This document shows positions 11,201 through 26,200 of a stretch of 64,000 nucleotides of DNA, one piece after another. Where the stretch lies: the NCBI RefSeq assembly GCF_037392515.1, contig NC_090285.1, positions 7,322,501 through 7,386,500 of the forward strand. The letters are read 5' to 3'. Below the pieces are notes generated by a model. That model did no database searches. It was not told where the DNA came from and worked only from the letters and a program-made list of their open reading frames with translations. Within the stretch, counting starts at the first letter, position 1. Every line of letters begins with the position of its first letter. This DNA comes from Haliotis asinina (Eukaryota; Mollusca; Gastropoda; Lepetellida; Haliotidae). The position numbers and the translations under genes were made by a program.

Positions 11201-14200
11201 AAACACTGTTGTCTGATTGGCTGAGCCCTCTTCTATTATTTTCTATGTACCCTGCTGGCAATTTCCAACTCTTTACGGTGGCAATTCTTTATCTCGAATA
11301 ACAATGAATCATGAATGATGTAGAGAAATTACCAGGGTTTTGAGGATGCAAACTGATGAAGGGAAATAACACAAAATCCCTTTTTTTCTGCAAATTCTGG
11401 TGATGGCTACAAAAAGATTTGTACCCATAGTTCAAACAAAGCCATAACAACAGCAAGGTGTTTGATAAGATATATATGTTGTTCATTGGTCCTCTGGGCC
11501 CATGAACATGTCTGATGGCGCAACAGACATCAAGTACATCAATGCATGTCCCCTTTGTGACCAGTGGTCAGTTACAGTTGAACCCTGTTTATCCGGATGT
11601 TTTGGTTTCACTCAGAAATCATTTGGAGAGCAAGATGTCCTGTTAACTGGATTGAACACGCAAAACGTGAAAATTAAGTGAAAGCAGAAGGTGAAAAAAA
11701 ATTCATTTACATATATCAATAAATCATCAGTCAATAGTAACAACAGTGATAGTAGTAATAACATAAGTGTATTGACAATACATGGCAGGCAGAACACAGG
11801 CTACCATTTGTCAGGTTGTCTCGGGCGTAAATCATGTAGTGTGTGAAGCTTCAAGTGGTTTGATAGATGCAAAACATATACTAGTATCTATGACAGAAAG
11901 TCTCTATTTTGTCGATTGCATATTTTTTTGTTTTAATTTTGAATGTCCTAAGAACACATGACATCGTGTTGAACTTATGCTGTCTGCAGATAGTAAACTT
12001 CTGGACATGATCACATGACTTAGATCGTGTGGCAGGCTATTTTTAACTTGCATCATGACAGATAGTACGGGTTGATTTACAAGTGTCGTATACTGTACAA
12101 TTAGAGTGTAGTTTACCATAATCCTCCTTAACATGTGTTTTTGTTGCTGATGAAACGTTCTCACACCTACCAAATCCTAATGAACAACCTGAGTGACAGG
12201 CGTCCATCCCTAGTGTTTTGATGGCTAGTTAATCAATTCACACCAAATGCCTTCTGACAGATTAAGAATGAAATCACGTAGTTGTGCAGTAAACAGTACT
12301 GAAGTGACACATACACGTGCACACAGATCTCTCTGTCTGGATAACTGGATTGTTTTTCAATGGAAATCTACGGGAATAGTTTGAAAATTCACTGTCAGGG
12401 TCCGGAGGCGCGGGGTCTGGTTAAGTGAGTACAATTAATGAATGTAAGTTTTGTTTCACATAAACATCGTCCGTAAAGCGGGGTTTCTGGATATGTGGGC
12501 TCCGAGTAAACGGTGTTTGACAGTATATAGCATGGATCATCAAAAGAAAATTAGTATCATAAACACAATATATAAGCAACTTTGATAAGACGACATACAT
12601 CATCAAGTCTAACCTCAAACCAATCCATGATCTTCATAGAGGTAATATAAATGAAAATACAAACCCTGTCAGTGGTATGCAATATTGATATTGATATGAA
12701 CAGTTGTGCCCTACTTACTTCCAGGAAGTGGGCCAGAGCTGCATGGACGTGGGGCACATTCAGGTTGGTTTGGAAGGCATGAGACGCCAGTTCTGATATC
12801 ACCTCCAGACACAACTTTGTGGTATCAGGTGAAAAACTGGGTCACAGGTCAAGAGCAATACAGTATGAAAATAAGCATCTTGAGCGAGTGTGTCTTTGAA
12901 AAGTGTCAGTTTTGTATGTGTGGATGCATGTGGTTTGGCATTGTACGCCTCAGATTTGGTTTGTTCTGTTGTTTAATGCTGCAGTCAGCAATATTCCAGC
13001 TGTGTGGCAGCTATTTGTAAATAATCAAATCTGGACCAGACAATTCAGCAATCAACAGCATTCATTTGCAAATTTGGGATATGATGACACTGTCATCCAA
13101 GTCCGCCAGCCTGACCATCCGATCATGTTAGTTGCCTCTTGTGACAAGCATGGTTACTGAGGATCAATTATATTTTGAAAAATATTCAAGCAAAAGCATG
13201 GCATGGGACACTTGAAGTATTTTTCACATATTCCACCCATATGGGGAATTAAACTCCTTAACCACGAGGGTCAAACCCATGTGTGATCTCCAGTTCCATG
13301 CTGGTCACAAATACTGACTCCTGGATTCGTATGCTGGCATGACAAGGATACGCTGATAACCCGAGCTCAATGGAGGCCATGAGGGACTTGAAAAGCTCTG
13401 GTGGCAGCTTGGGAAACTTGTCTGAATGGATCTCCCCTAGGAATGCCACCAACTTGAAGTACTGGCTGCACAGTGTCGGGAACTGAAAAAGAAAACAACA
13501 CCATAATGATAACGACTGATAGAGAGTCAACAAGATCTCTGACCCGTGAAGGTCCCGGTATAGAATAGGCCTTCAGCAACCCATGCTTGCCATAAAAGGT
13601 GACTATGCTTGTCGTAAGAGGCGACTAACGGGATCGGGTGGTTAGTTGGTTGGTTGACACATGTCATCGGTTCCCCATTGCTCAAATCGATGCTCATGTT
13701 GTTGATCACTGGATTGTCTGGTCCAGACTCGATTATTTACAGACAGTCGCCATATAGCTGGAATATTGCTAAGTGCGACGTAAAACTAAACTCACTCACT
13801 CAACAAGATCTTGTTCCCCATTAAAGCTCAACTGCCATATTTTAATGTCTTGTCAGTATGACATGAACAGGAATTAACCACTAATCTCCTGTCTCTAGGC
13901 AGTAATGTAAGTGATCATTATGACTTGGCTAGCCATAACCACCATACAGAATGGTAGCTTACAAGTAACCGGTTCACACAATGACATATTCTGCAAGTGA
14001 AACAATAGAGGTGATTATTACCTTGAGTATTTCAGCATTCATGAGTGGTATGACAATGCTAAGACCGTACATGACAACATCAGCACCCTCCATCTTCACA
14101 CCATCACCGGGCTCGTTTTCATCTGAAATATACAGCATATCTCATATTTACGGATGAAAGATGACATTCTTAGTTTGCAGCTGTCTTTAACTTTAAATCA

Positions 14201-17200
14201 AAAAGTAGTTGATATCTTACTGGCCATGCTTGATGGCATAAGCCTTTGCAGTTGCATTTGCCAAACAAATGAGTACACAAAACAAGTAAATTTTTCAATA
14301 TGGCTGTCATTGTGGCCATACTACATAATGTCCATAAGAACTTTCATGGTCTTTATGGGTGAATTTCCAGGTTCAAATCAAGACCAAACGTGGACGCACA
14401 GAGTTTCAGTGGTCATTTAACAAACTTTCAGGACCAGGTGGGAATGTGCACCCCACCCCCCAACACCCACTACCACCCCTCTGTGGATCTGTCTATGCAG
14501 TATATGACAATTCATACCAAAGGTCTGAGTCATGGCTACCCGTGGCTTAGCTAAGCTCCATAGCGCTCAAATACACACATGCTATTAAGCACCTTTGTAG
14601 GCTGCAATTGAGGAAATAGTTTGTCTCACTTTCACTCTCTCTTTATGATAACTGCACATGATAAACTTACATGCATGCCTTCTTTGTACTTATACCTATA
14701 AGCGCACGCTATTTTGGGTATCAAGGTTAATATTTATAGGTCATCAAACTTTTTTCAGTTGATCACTTGTATGTCATCGGTGTCATTTTGAATCACATGA
14801 CCCACGCAGTAGCATGGATTTCCTCTAAAATAGTAACACATACTTTTGAAAACCTACACAAAGTGGCTCCTAAAATAGAACATATTTACTGATTCTGCCA
14901 TTTGGAATTATGCATGAACTAGTGTGCTCTATTACGTGTACAACTGTTTTGAATTGTATCAGTTTCTGATGTTAAATTAGAGATTTACTCGATTTCTACA
15001 TTAAAGCAGGACAATTATTTTTGAATAACCATATCGTCACATGGCTCCTAATTTGTTACAGCTTAGTTTGTTAAATCCAAAGAGACTATGTATCATTGAT
15101 GGAAAGTTATTTTGACTACTCCAAGTATATATATATAGAGATGAATTTCATCTAAGAGAAACTTCAGCCTGATTGCTGGAGGCATTTGTGCCAACAACCA
15201 ATAAGCTGAGGATACCATGGATGAGCTTCACAACAGTGAGTGGGTGAGTGAGTGAGTTTAGTTTTACGCCGCACTCTGCAATATTCCAGCTATATGGCGG
15301 CTTTCTGTAAATAATCGAGTATGGACCAGACAATCCAGTGATCAATAATATGAGCATCGATCTGCGCAATTGGGAACCGATGACATGTGTCGACCAAGTC
15401 AGCAAGCCTGACCACCCGATCCCGTTAGTTGCCTCTTACGACAAGCAGAGTCGCCTTTAATAGCAAGCATGGGTTGCTGAAGGCCTATTCTACCCCAGGT
15501 AGACCTTAACGGGTCAGCTTCACAACAACAGTGTTCAGGTTGCTAAGGGAACATTTTCACCACAGGCTAGCTGACAGCTCGTTCCATGAGACAACAGTTA
15601 CTGATGGAGGGTGCCTTCCTTACCTGGTTCTCCGAAGTCGATGAAGTCTTTAGACAGCAGGTTGGTGAGCAGTTCCATCACCAGGAGGATGTCCTGGTAC
15701 TTGTTCTCTTCCTCCTCGCTCACATCTATCAGCCGCTTCCCTGACACATACAACACAATTTATTATAGAATCTTTAAAAAAACAGCTCCATGGAAATTAC
15801 TGAAACGATACCTGAGTTGTGAGTACCAAATATAGAATGAAAACACAATCCTACTGCTTTGTATGTTGTGTGGAATCAGATGAAAGAAGGCCCAGATTCA
15901 CCTGTGTTGTGCTTGGAGTAGGTCTGTATTGCCGATAGACTGAGCTCGTACAGCTTCCGAGCCTTCATCTGTCAAATGAAACCAGTAAAAGCACCAGATG
16001 TAGAAAACAAGATTCCCCCTCAGAAGTAAAAGCCAGAAAATCACTCAATAGTTATAATATGACATATTGCTGCACATGAGGGATATGATTTCAGTCTTTA
16101 CGTTTTTGAAACTGGAGAGGAGAGAAGCATCATCATGAACAAGACGCTTTTAGTGATGACAGTATTGAGACTATCATCACCAGCAGTATGATACTAAGTT
16201 TGTAAACCTTCAACCACAAAAGTGACTGACCTCACTCAGGTAGCACAGCTGCTTGTTGACGATCTCAGAAAACAGCTCTAGGATCATTGGAACCACTTCC
16301 TCATAACTGTGGTAGAGATCTACAGGGGCGGAAGAAAGCCATTGAGAATGGATGCAAATAATGGGCATTGCAAGGCCAGACAAACAGCTGTGGTAAATGT
16401 TATACTGTAAGAGTGTGTGAGTGAGTGAGTGAGTGAGTAAGTGAGTGAGTGTGAGTGTGAGTGTGAGTGTGAGTGAGTGAGTTTCATCATGTTCTTGTGT
16501 GAGGAGAGCCAACAGTGATACTTTGCTTTGAAACTACCACTGTGGTGAACCCCACAATCATGGCTATGTTGCATGCAAACCTAGAAATATGACCATGATA
16601 ATTCAGGACTCAAAGCCTGGATCCAAGGTATTTGGTGTGTCCTGGCTGGTAACTCTGCTACAGAGTGAGAGAGTATGGTTTCACAATAATATTCCAGTAA
16701 TATCATGGCAGGAGACACCAGAGATGGACTTCACACATTGTACCCACTTCGGGAATTGAACCCATGTCTTCAGCTTGACCATTGAACACTGATCTAACCC
16801 ACCATCCAAACTCTGCTAAGGATCTGAAAAGACAGGCCATCCATGACAAAGTAGCATGACGATAAACGTTTAATGTCTCATTGACTCACCAAGCAGCTTG
16901 ACACTCTCTGCCAGGAGTGGAGAGAGAAAGAGGAAGATGCGGTCCAGGTTGATGAGCCTCGATCCCTGTGCTATCCCCAGCAGCACATCTAGGATGCCCA
17001 TCACAGCATTCTTACACTCAACCTTCTTGTCAGCAAAGTTCTCCTGACACACCAGGGCATAGAAGCGGTCGTGGACAGACTGCAGAACCTGTGATAGTCA
17101 GTGTCTTTATTAAGGGTCTACACATAAATCTTGTGTGGACTCACAGTTCTGACAATGAGTAACAATGACTCACAGTTATACATGACTATTCCACACTCAG

Positions 17201-20200
17201 CAATATTCCAACTATATAGTGGCAGTCAGAAGACAATCAACTCTGGACTAGAGCACCAGACAAAGCAGTGATCAACAGCACGAGTATCGATCTGTGCAAC
17301 TGGGAACAGATGACATGTGTCAATCATGCCGGCGTGTCTCACCACCCAGTCCTATTAGTCGTCTCGTCTGACAAGCATGGGTTACTTAAGATTAACACAG
17401 ACCTTTACTAATCAGTATTGACAGTGGGATAAACTCCGTAAGAATGGATCTGTAAATAAGCACTACAAGAACCATTTTGATAATCATGAGTTCAGTGTAC
17501 AATCTCATGCTAACATAAGCAAGTACTGATGAATCATGCCACACTTATTGTTTGTTTAAAGCTTCACTCAGTAATAATCCAGTAATACTGCGAGTAAATA
17601 TCTGCAAGAAAATAATTGTATTCAGACCAGACAATCCTGTGATCAATAGCAAAGGCAACGATCTACAGAAACACAATGTCTCAACCAAACCAATGAGTAT
17701 GACAACATAATCCTGTTAGTTGCCTCATATGGCAAGCATGGGTTGCTGAAGACCAGTTCTAGCCCAATTCATGCAACAAAACATTTGAACCTGACAGTCA
17801 CAAGCTGCAGGAAGTCATAGTACTGGTATTGACTGACAGTGATTCTCTGTCCAAGGAACCTCCACTTTAACATACATATTTTACCATCTTTTATTGACTG
17901 ACAACATGGACATGAAGTGCAGCACGTACCAGTTTCCAGTACTCCTCTTTGTTTGATTCTTCTCGGAACCCGACCCCTGCCAGTACGAGAGCCTTCATCA
18001 TGAGACGACGAACTGAGGACGGCAGACCCTCCACAACAGCATCATTGTTGGCCTCCATACGAGCCAGCTGCCACAGGTTCTCCACCTTGATCACGTAGGA
18101 AGCCCTGAAAACACCAGTCAAACATGTTTCTACTTGTTTCAATTCAGATTTGTCCCTGACAAATCAATACAGGTTGTCAAGGTGGTCCAACCTATTAACA
18201 AGAGTTTCAAGCATTATTTTTTTAGGAGACACATTTCATTTTCCATTCTTTTCCCACAGAGGTTAATCATGTCATATCTTCCTACTTAACCTCTGTTCTA
18301 ATACAGACCTTTCATGGTGAAAGTGTTCTGGATTCGTGATTGGCTGCAATCATATTTAGTTGTGGAATCAGCAACGTTGCCATACAGGATCTAAGTTGAT
18401 GTAACATGTGATGGGATTGGATAGAAATAAGAGAGATAATTTATGTTGTGATTTCTGGCTGCTAGGGGATTTCATGAGAAATGGGAAATATGGCCATAAG
18501 AGAACAGAGGTTATGTAGGAAGATATCTGTGGGAAGAGAATGTTCCCGTTTTGAAAATTGAAAAAGACAATACAAATAGTAGTTCAATTTTTTTAATGGT
18601 ATTTACATGTGATGCATATAAAGGGAAAATTATGCATGACAACTTCTGTTACTGACTCACCGAGTTCAGTCTAATATCGTTTCAAACATTTCAGTTACCA
18701 TATCACATATTACAGCTCTATATACGAGGTGACAATAGTGCATGGGTTCAAGGTCAGTGAGATAACATCAAAATGTTACAGCTATCAGAAGATAGAGTCA
18801 GTGTACCTGGCCTTTGTTTCTACCAGTGCTGACAACATCTCCATTGTATCCTTGAGCAGGGACTCTTCACTACTCCAGATGTTGAGGTTGTTGATGGTCT
18901 TCTGCAGCAAGAAGGAAATAGTCCACTGTGCTCCATCAGTGTCACGACCAAATGCAGCAGACAGCGCCATGCTCATCTACAACAATACATACAGCAGCTC
19001 TTCATCTCTGATGCCATGATTATATGGTCAGTTGATGTGACTTGTACCCTATTGTGCACCCTTCATTTAACAACAGCTGATGTTAAAAATCAACCATAAG
19101 ACACTTCAGTAGTGATTTCCGTACCATCAATATTGACACAAAATGACACAATCTACTCTATGCAAAGATACCCATTATTCTAAACAATACCATTTAGTGT
19201 GTTGAAGTGTCTATATTGTTAGTAAACTAATAAATTGTCTCAACAAATAACTTGTAAACAATGTTTGGTGCAGGACGTAAACAAGGAACAGCTAACGAAA
19301 CACAAAACATAAGATAAATGCCTCATTCACTGCACAACTGACAATTAGTTGTCTGACAATCAGTGTTCCCTTTTTCACCCACTGTTTTCGAAAGAGGTGC
19401 AAACTTTCAACATAAATAAACATGCACAAATGGCTTTGATCTTCAAAGCTACAAATGTTGTAAATCAACATTACAGTATGGAAGCTGAGGTAAGGTGAAA
19501 TAGGGTTTAACGTAGCAATATTATTTTACCCACAGGACAACATGCATGCATGTGTGTGTGTGACTAGCCCAGGCTGAAGCTGGTTTTACAGTGCTAGCCA
19601 AATGACATACCGCCACAGTCAAGCATGAATACCCCACTCACTATACTGCTGAGCTCACCAATCCTTGTTGTACCCATTAATACCGAGGGACCAAAGAGTA
19701 CTTGAGATTTGAAATTGATCTTTGTTAATGTTTCACACATTCAGTTGTAATTTGAGAATTCTTTACAAACAGCAAAATAATGGCTACATACTGAAATTTT
19801 TACAGACCTGTAGAGGTTATGAATTCTTTGAAGAATGTCCTCCTTGAGGTACATATATAGCATTAAAATGTCCATTTTAAAATGCCTACGACAGTTGTAA
19901 CAATATTTCATTAAATATTTTACAAAACAAAAAACTCGAATTTTGCTCACTCGGAGGCGATTCCTGAAAGTGGCCAGGCCACCCACTGAATCCTGGGATT
20001 TGGGTGCGGCGTTCCGTTCTGGGATAGCGAGTCCAGTGGAAAGGGTAATAGGACAGGAGGCAGACCCAGAAACCTGAGAATTACCAGAAACCAGCTTTGA
20101 GACGACCAAAGTGGTGCAAGGAGCACAAGTACTCGAGGTGGTTGGGTGGCAAGCTGCGAGAGAACTTTGGGAATCAGCGGTAGAGGCAGGAATGCCCACA

Positions 20201-23200
20201 ATACCCTGTCCGTCCAATCGAGCTGGAAAGCGTCCCAGGCGATGGCTCTCGGATACAGGATCCGAGAGCAAAACACCAGAATCTGGTTCGTCCCCCCCAG
20301 AGGCAAAAAGATCCACCTGAACACCTGGGAGATAGTCTTGAATATCTCCCGATGCAGCATTCACTCGTGCAGGTCTAGGACACGTCGACAGAGCACGTCT
20401 GCTCCAATGTTGTTCACCCCCGAGAGATAAGCGGGACACATCCGAACATTGAACTGGTCGCACCAAAGCAGACACTGCCAAGCCTCGTGTAGGAGGGACG
20501 GAGACATCATACCGCCATGTTTCAGGATATAGGTCATCACCGTCTGGTTGTCCATCTCTAGACGTACCACACAGAAATTTGGTGAGGGAGTGTCCAGGGG
20601 CAAGCCCCGGGTTAGATTCCCTACCACTGTCCACCACCATAAATGAGGAATTAACCACCCCAGAGTATGGAGAATAATCTTGTAACTCTGGGAATGAGAC
20701 CACATCCGAGCCAAAGCATATACTGAATGGGTCGCATCCTCAACCATGCTCTCCAAAAGATGTCCATTGTCGCCGCCTTGCTGTCTACCCAAGTCCGAGG
20801 GAGACTCGAAAAATTGTAAAACAATTCTCTGAACTTTGGAGATGCGATCTGGAGACAGGGAGACCAAGCCTTGTGCTGTTTTGAACCGTGTGCCTAAGAA
20901 GATCAGATCCTGTGTGGAAACTAGGTCTGACTTCATGAGATTGATAATCTAGCCCACCTTGGTGAGAATACACATCACCACGAATGTCGCATCTCGACTC
21001 AAGTGAGTGGCAAGTGCCCAAAGGAACCAATCGTCCAGGTACAGGTGACAGCATCTGCCCTGTGACCTGGCCATTTGCGCTGGGATTAGCGTAAGTTTGG
21101 TGAACACCCTCAGAGCCGTAGCGATGCCGAAGGGAAGCCCCCAAAACTGATAGCATACCCTGTCAAAGGAAAACCAAAGGTACTTCCTGAACTCGGGATA
21201 CATGGGAACATGCAGGTACGCGTCCTTAAAGTCGATGGACTTAGCCAGTCACCTCTTTCTATGGATGAGATCACTGACCGTAGTGTCTCCATCTTGAATG
21301 AAGGTACCTGCAACATACTGTTCAGGCCTTTCTGATTTAGAATAGGCCTGAAGCCAACGTCCTTTTTAGTGGCTAGGAAAATCCCTCTTGTTCCTGTCCC
21401 CTCAGAACCACTTCAATGCCCACCTTGACCAGTAATGACTGGACCTTGGCGCAGAGAACCTCGGCTTTCTCTGGAACAGCCCAGACTGGAGTGCAACGGA
21501 TACCGGAAAAGCGAGGTGGGTCTTGCTTCCACTGCGGTAAGTGGCCGTCCCTGAGTATGGATAGGACCCAGGGATTGGATGTAACCTTTCCCATTCTGGA
21601 TGGAAGAGAGAAAGGCAGCCATCAACAAGGATGTGCGGCAGCAAGCAGTGAATCCCTGACTGCAGCAGTGCTCCGACTGCTTGATTTGGAGTCAACAAGG
21701 GGTCCGGAAGCCGAACTTTCCTTTCCTCGAAAAAGGCTGCTGGCGCGCAGCAGCCTTGTCCTCGCCCCTACCTTTACCTTTGCCTTTACGCGCCTGCAAT
21801 GGTTACGCCCATTTAGCAGTTTCCTTTGGCGGAGCCAAGGACCGAGGGCCGAGTGCGAGACGAATGAGGCTGCTCTAACAAAGGCTTAGAATTCTTGAAA
21901 GTGGAGACAGTCTCCGTGGCCTCTCGAACTACCGTGCCGTCCCCTGAAAAGGGTAGACACCATCCAGTAGGGCAACACCAGTAGTGCTTGTTGGGTGGCC
22001 GTTGAATACCGCGCCAATGATAACCATAGCCGACGGAGAGCCATAACAGCAGACATCATCTGGCACGCTGAGGACCTGATAGTGTCCCATGTGACTGCAC
22101 CTCCGTGAGCTGCTGTGCGAGGGTAGAGGGGGCGCACTCCTCTTCATCTCCGCCATCATCCATGAGCTGACGCTGCAATACCGAAGTATATGCCGCGTGG
22201 ATAGTAACTTTCAAACATTGTGCAGCATTGTGGTATTGCTCTTCAAAAGAGCGGTAAGCCGATTTGCGAGCTGTGACATTTGAAGTAAATGGTGGCAACC
22301 TACGCCTCTGTTTTGCTGGGGCCATGGTATTGCCTGAGGAACCCCCCAGGGCAACTGATTGTACAAGCCGAAGTCCCCCATCAGGTACCTCCGGTCCAGT
22401 TCGGGTAAATCAAAATGAGACCGAGGACCCGGCAGAAGAGGATTAACCACTTTGGCGAGAATAGATGGAAGGATACGGAGCTGGGTATTCTCCACTTTCG
22501 CCGGTGCAAACGCCTTGTCCGGGAGTCAAAACGCTTCCGTACATGCCTCAGCGAAGCGCCGAGCAAGAAGGAAGACTCCCTCGTCCCACCTCGACCCTCA
22601 CCCTCCTCCATAGTCCCCTCGACACGATCCCCCAGCAGTGACGTCACTGAGTCAAGAGACAGCTCCAGGAAATCGGTCGAGGGAACACCCGTGAGTGAGA
22701 GAGGCTATCGATCCGACACCCTGACGGCAACACTCCCAGTGCAGACACTGTAGGGACAGAACCCACCAGATCAATAATGGCAACCACAGAGTGGCCGGAC
22801 ATCTGGATCGCATTCCCCCTCAAAACTGGAACTGAAGACAAACTTCTTTCTTGTTTGAAGCTTTTTTTGCTTTCTTAGAGGGAGGCTCCTGAGCCCATAT
22901 ATCCCCCACCCCCCCTGAGCCTGAATTAAGGACCGATAAAACATAAGGTCTGCCTCAAGGCATGAGGTGAGAAAGCTTGCCCTCCTCCGCCAGGCATCTT
23001 AGGCATAACAAATTCCTATCTTGTGGGAGCAGCATGGCGCTATATGTTGCGCATCCTTTGAACTGGAAAAAACAGAGCTGAGCTATGACTAGTAGCAAGG
23101 TCCATTAGTCCATAAAGTGAATATTCAACAGAAACAATCATACGCACAGGCGGTATTTAACTGTTAAATAATTAAAGCTATTATACCCACAAAGGATAAA

Positions 23201-26200
23201 TAGCAGACACATGTGCATAACTAGTGTAATCATAAAGGATACGATATTTAAGTAACTAGCACATTACTCAACAACAATTAATAAACACCTCACTTTTTAT
23301 ATGATAATGAGATAAAAAGTAAGCATGTGCCAGTATTAAAATATAATCCCGTAGTACTCTCAATCCATGCCTAACGTCTTTGACAAGGCTGGAAAAAATA
23401 ACCATGCGGAATGTGCCGACCGCCATCTTACCGGCCACATGGCTGGAAGCAACAGACACCACGCAAAGTTACAACGTTTCATTAATGAAAAGGAGTGACT
23501 TATAAATTCCTGATAGTGCTTGTGCGTTAAGAAGGAACCGTACATACAGAGTTGGGTGCTTTCTCACTCATTTTCTACTTCAATTCGTAAGCTTTGTGTA
23601 TAGAGCTGTGAATGGACGACAGTATGAAAGTGAGGTACGAGGTTGACGGCGGGAGTTACCTGCTCTTGGCTGTTGGGGGCCCAGGAAAGGGCCCTGTAGG
23701 GGTGGTCTCACAAAAAATGAGTTTTCTGTTTTGTAAAATATTTATTGAAATATTGTTACAACTGTCGTAGCCATTTTAAAATGGACATTTTAATGCTATA
23801 AATGTACCCCAAGGAGTACTTCTGAAAAAGAATACTACTGAAGTAAAAGGAATCTGTTAGCATCAGTTCAAGTAATGTTTAGCAAAACATTTCTATGCTT
23901 TCCTGAGGGCAACATTTCACAGGTTGTGAAAAGACCTTTCTAATTTCAGAAATATTCAACAATGACAAATAACCATAAAGAAAATTGCCATGAAGGTGCA
24001 AGATCACACTTCTAAGTGGTAATATTGCATGTAATTTTGGAGAACAATTGTCAGATTTTCCAACAAGTTCCAACAAATGTTCAACTGAGGTGCACTACAT
24101 CCAGCATGATGCACAATACACATTAGCAATATATTGAATGACAGCCACATCTTGCATCTTCAAAACAAAATAGTGAGGAAAAAAACCCCCAAACATTAAT
24201 AGTCTTGGTTCTCTGGCCTCAGAGGAAACTCCCCATGAAAGAGGTACCCTTACCATCCCCGTTTGCCTGAGAACCAGTGCTATTTGAAAGGTTAATTCAA
24301 CGATAGAACAGTGTATTGTACTCACACAGACGGGGCGAGAGAGGGAGGGGGACTGAGGGGAGGAGACCTATAACAGCAGGACCAATCAGACTGAAGATCA
24401 CATAACGTGGAAACATGGCAGATGATAGATCATTTTTCTTTCAAAGACATCAGACTACTAATTGTCAGGTTTTAGAATGTATTGATATTACTACACTTGT
24501 CTATAGCAAGGTATCAGTGTGCAGACTAACCTGTGCATAGTAGTTCTCATCGGGGAGGAGGTAGGAGCGTATCCATCGCCGTAGAAACCACATTGTTGAG
24601 CGACCAACCTCGGGGCTCAGACAATCACCTAGTTTGACGTCTGTTGCTCGTGTTTCCACCTCACACAGTCGAAATAATGCAGAAATAAGCCTAAACAGAT
24701 AAACGAAATACTGAAGTCCTAGATACTTGTAGATATTGTTGACAGGGGTAGGCAGAGGGACACAAAGGGACAGGGACGGGGAAGGGGATGGGGACGGATA
24801 CGGGGAAGGGGAAGGGGAAGGGGAAGGGGAAGGGGAAGGGGACGGGAACGGGAACGGGGATGGGGAAGGGGACGGGGATGGTGTCAGTGTCGGTGTCGGG
24901 ATGCAGATGTGGATGTGGATGTGGAATGGAGACAGGGACAGAGATGGGGACAGGGATGGGGAAAGGGACAGTGACAGGGACTGGGATGGAGATGGGGACT
25001 GGGATGGTGATGGGGATAGGGATGGGGTGAGGGATGAGGATGGGGATAGGGATGGGGAGAGGGATGGGGACGGGGGCGGGGATGGGGATGGGGATGGGGA
25101 TGAGGACAAGGACAGCGATAGAAAGGGGATGGGCACAGAGACAAGGACAGGGACGGGGATGGGAAGAGGGACAAGGACAGGGACAGAACGGGGATGAGGA
25201 CAGTGACAGGGACTGGGACGGTGATGGGGATAGGGATGGGGATAGGGATGGGGAGAGGGATGGGGATGTCGATGGGGATGGAGAGAAGGATGGGGATGGG
25301 GATTGGGACAAGGACAGGGATAGAAAGGGGATGGGGATGAGGATGAGGACGGGGACGGGGACGGGGACGGGGACGGGGACGGGGACAGGGACAGGGACAG
25401 GGACAGGGATAGGGATGGGGACAAGGACAGGGACAGAACGGGGATGGGGACAGTGACAGGGATAGGGATGGGGATGGAGAGAGGGATAGGATGGGGATGG
25501 GGAGAAGGATGGGGATGGGGATGTAGAGAGGGATGGGGATATAGAGAGGGATAGGGATGGGGAGAGGGATGGGGACAAGAAAGGGGATGGGGATGGGGAT
25601 GGGGATGAGGATGGGGAGAAGGATGGGGGACAGGGATTAGGACAGGGATAGTTCCAATACAGTGAGATGAGGCAGCACTGTTTACCTGACCACCCAGTCT
25701 GTGCTCTGGTCACTTCCTGGAATGCTGCTGAGGGTCTCCCCTGGTGATGCCAGGACCTGCAAAGTGGTCTGGACGTTGACGTTCTGCGACTGGCTGATTG
25801 AGTAGTTCATGACATCGGACGGAATCATGGGTGTTTCGCCCTCAGACTCTTCAGTCAGGACATGTGCTGGAAAATAGAGAACATCAAAACTCTGTACATG
25901 ACATTGACGAAAGAAAGGACATTGACAAAATAAAAAAAACCCCAAACAATCATATTTCTTCAAAATGCATCACCCTCTTCTCTGTAATACAATGTTCTTG
26001 TCAAGCAGATTTGTACACAGTAACACCTCTCCAACAACCAGTTACTGACTGAACAACTGAACAATGGTCCTTCCTGCCTCTGTTTAAGAGAGGACAGACA
26101 AGGCTGAAAGAGAAAGCCCCAAAGATCAACCAGTATCAGGCTTATTTTTTTTTCTGGGATCAGTGTGATGGGTGACTACCTTCCGAAGGGTCAGATCATA

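Noticed and set aside
20111-22753. Plus-strand ORFs opposite the intron 14 DIRS element
   Set aside because: Shadows of the minus-strand retroelement; no independent similarity seen.
24501-25713. Long Ser/Pro-rich ORFs (307 and 340 residues) on the minus strand
   Set aside because: They are translations of the GGGGAY hexamer array in XPO4 intron 13 and run through real exons in other frames.
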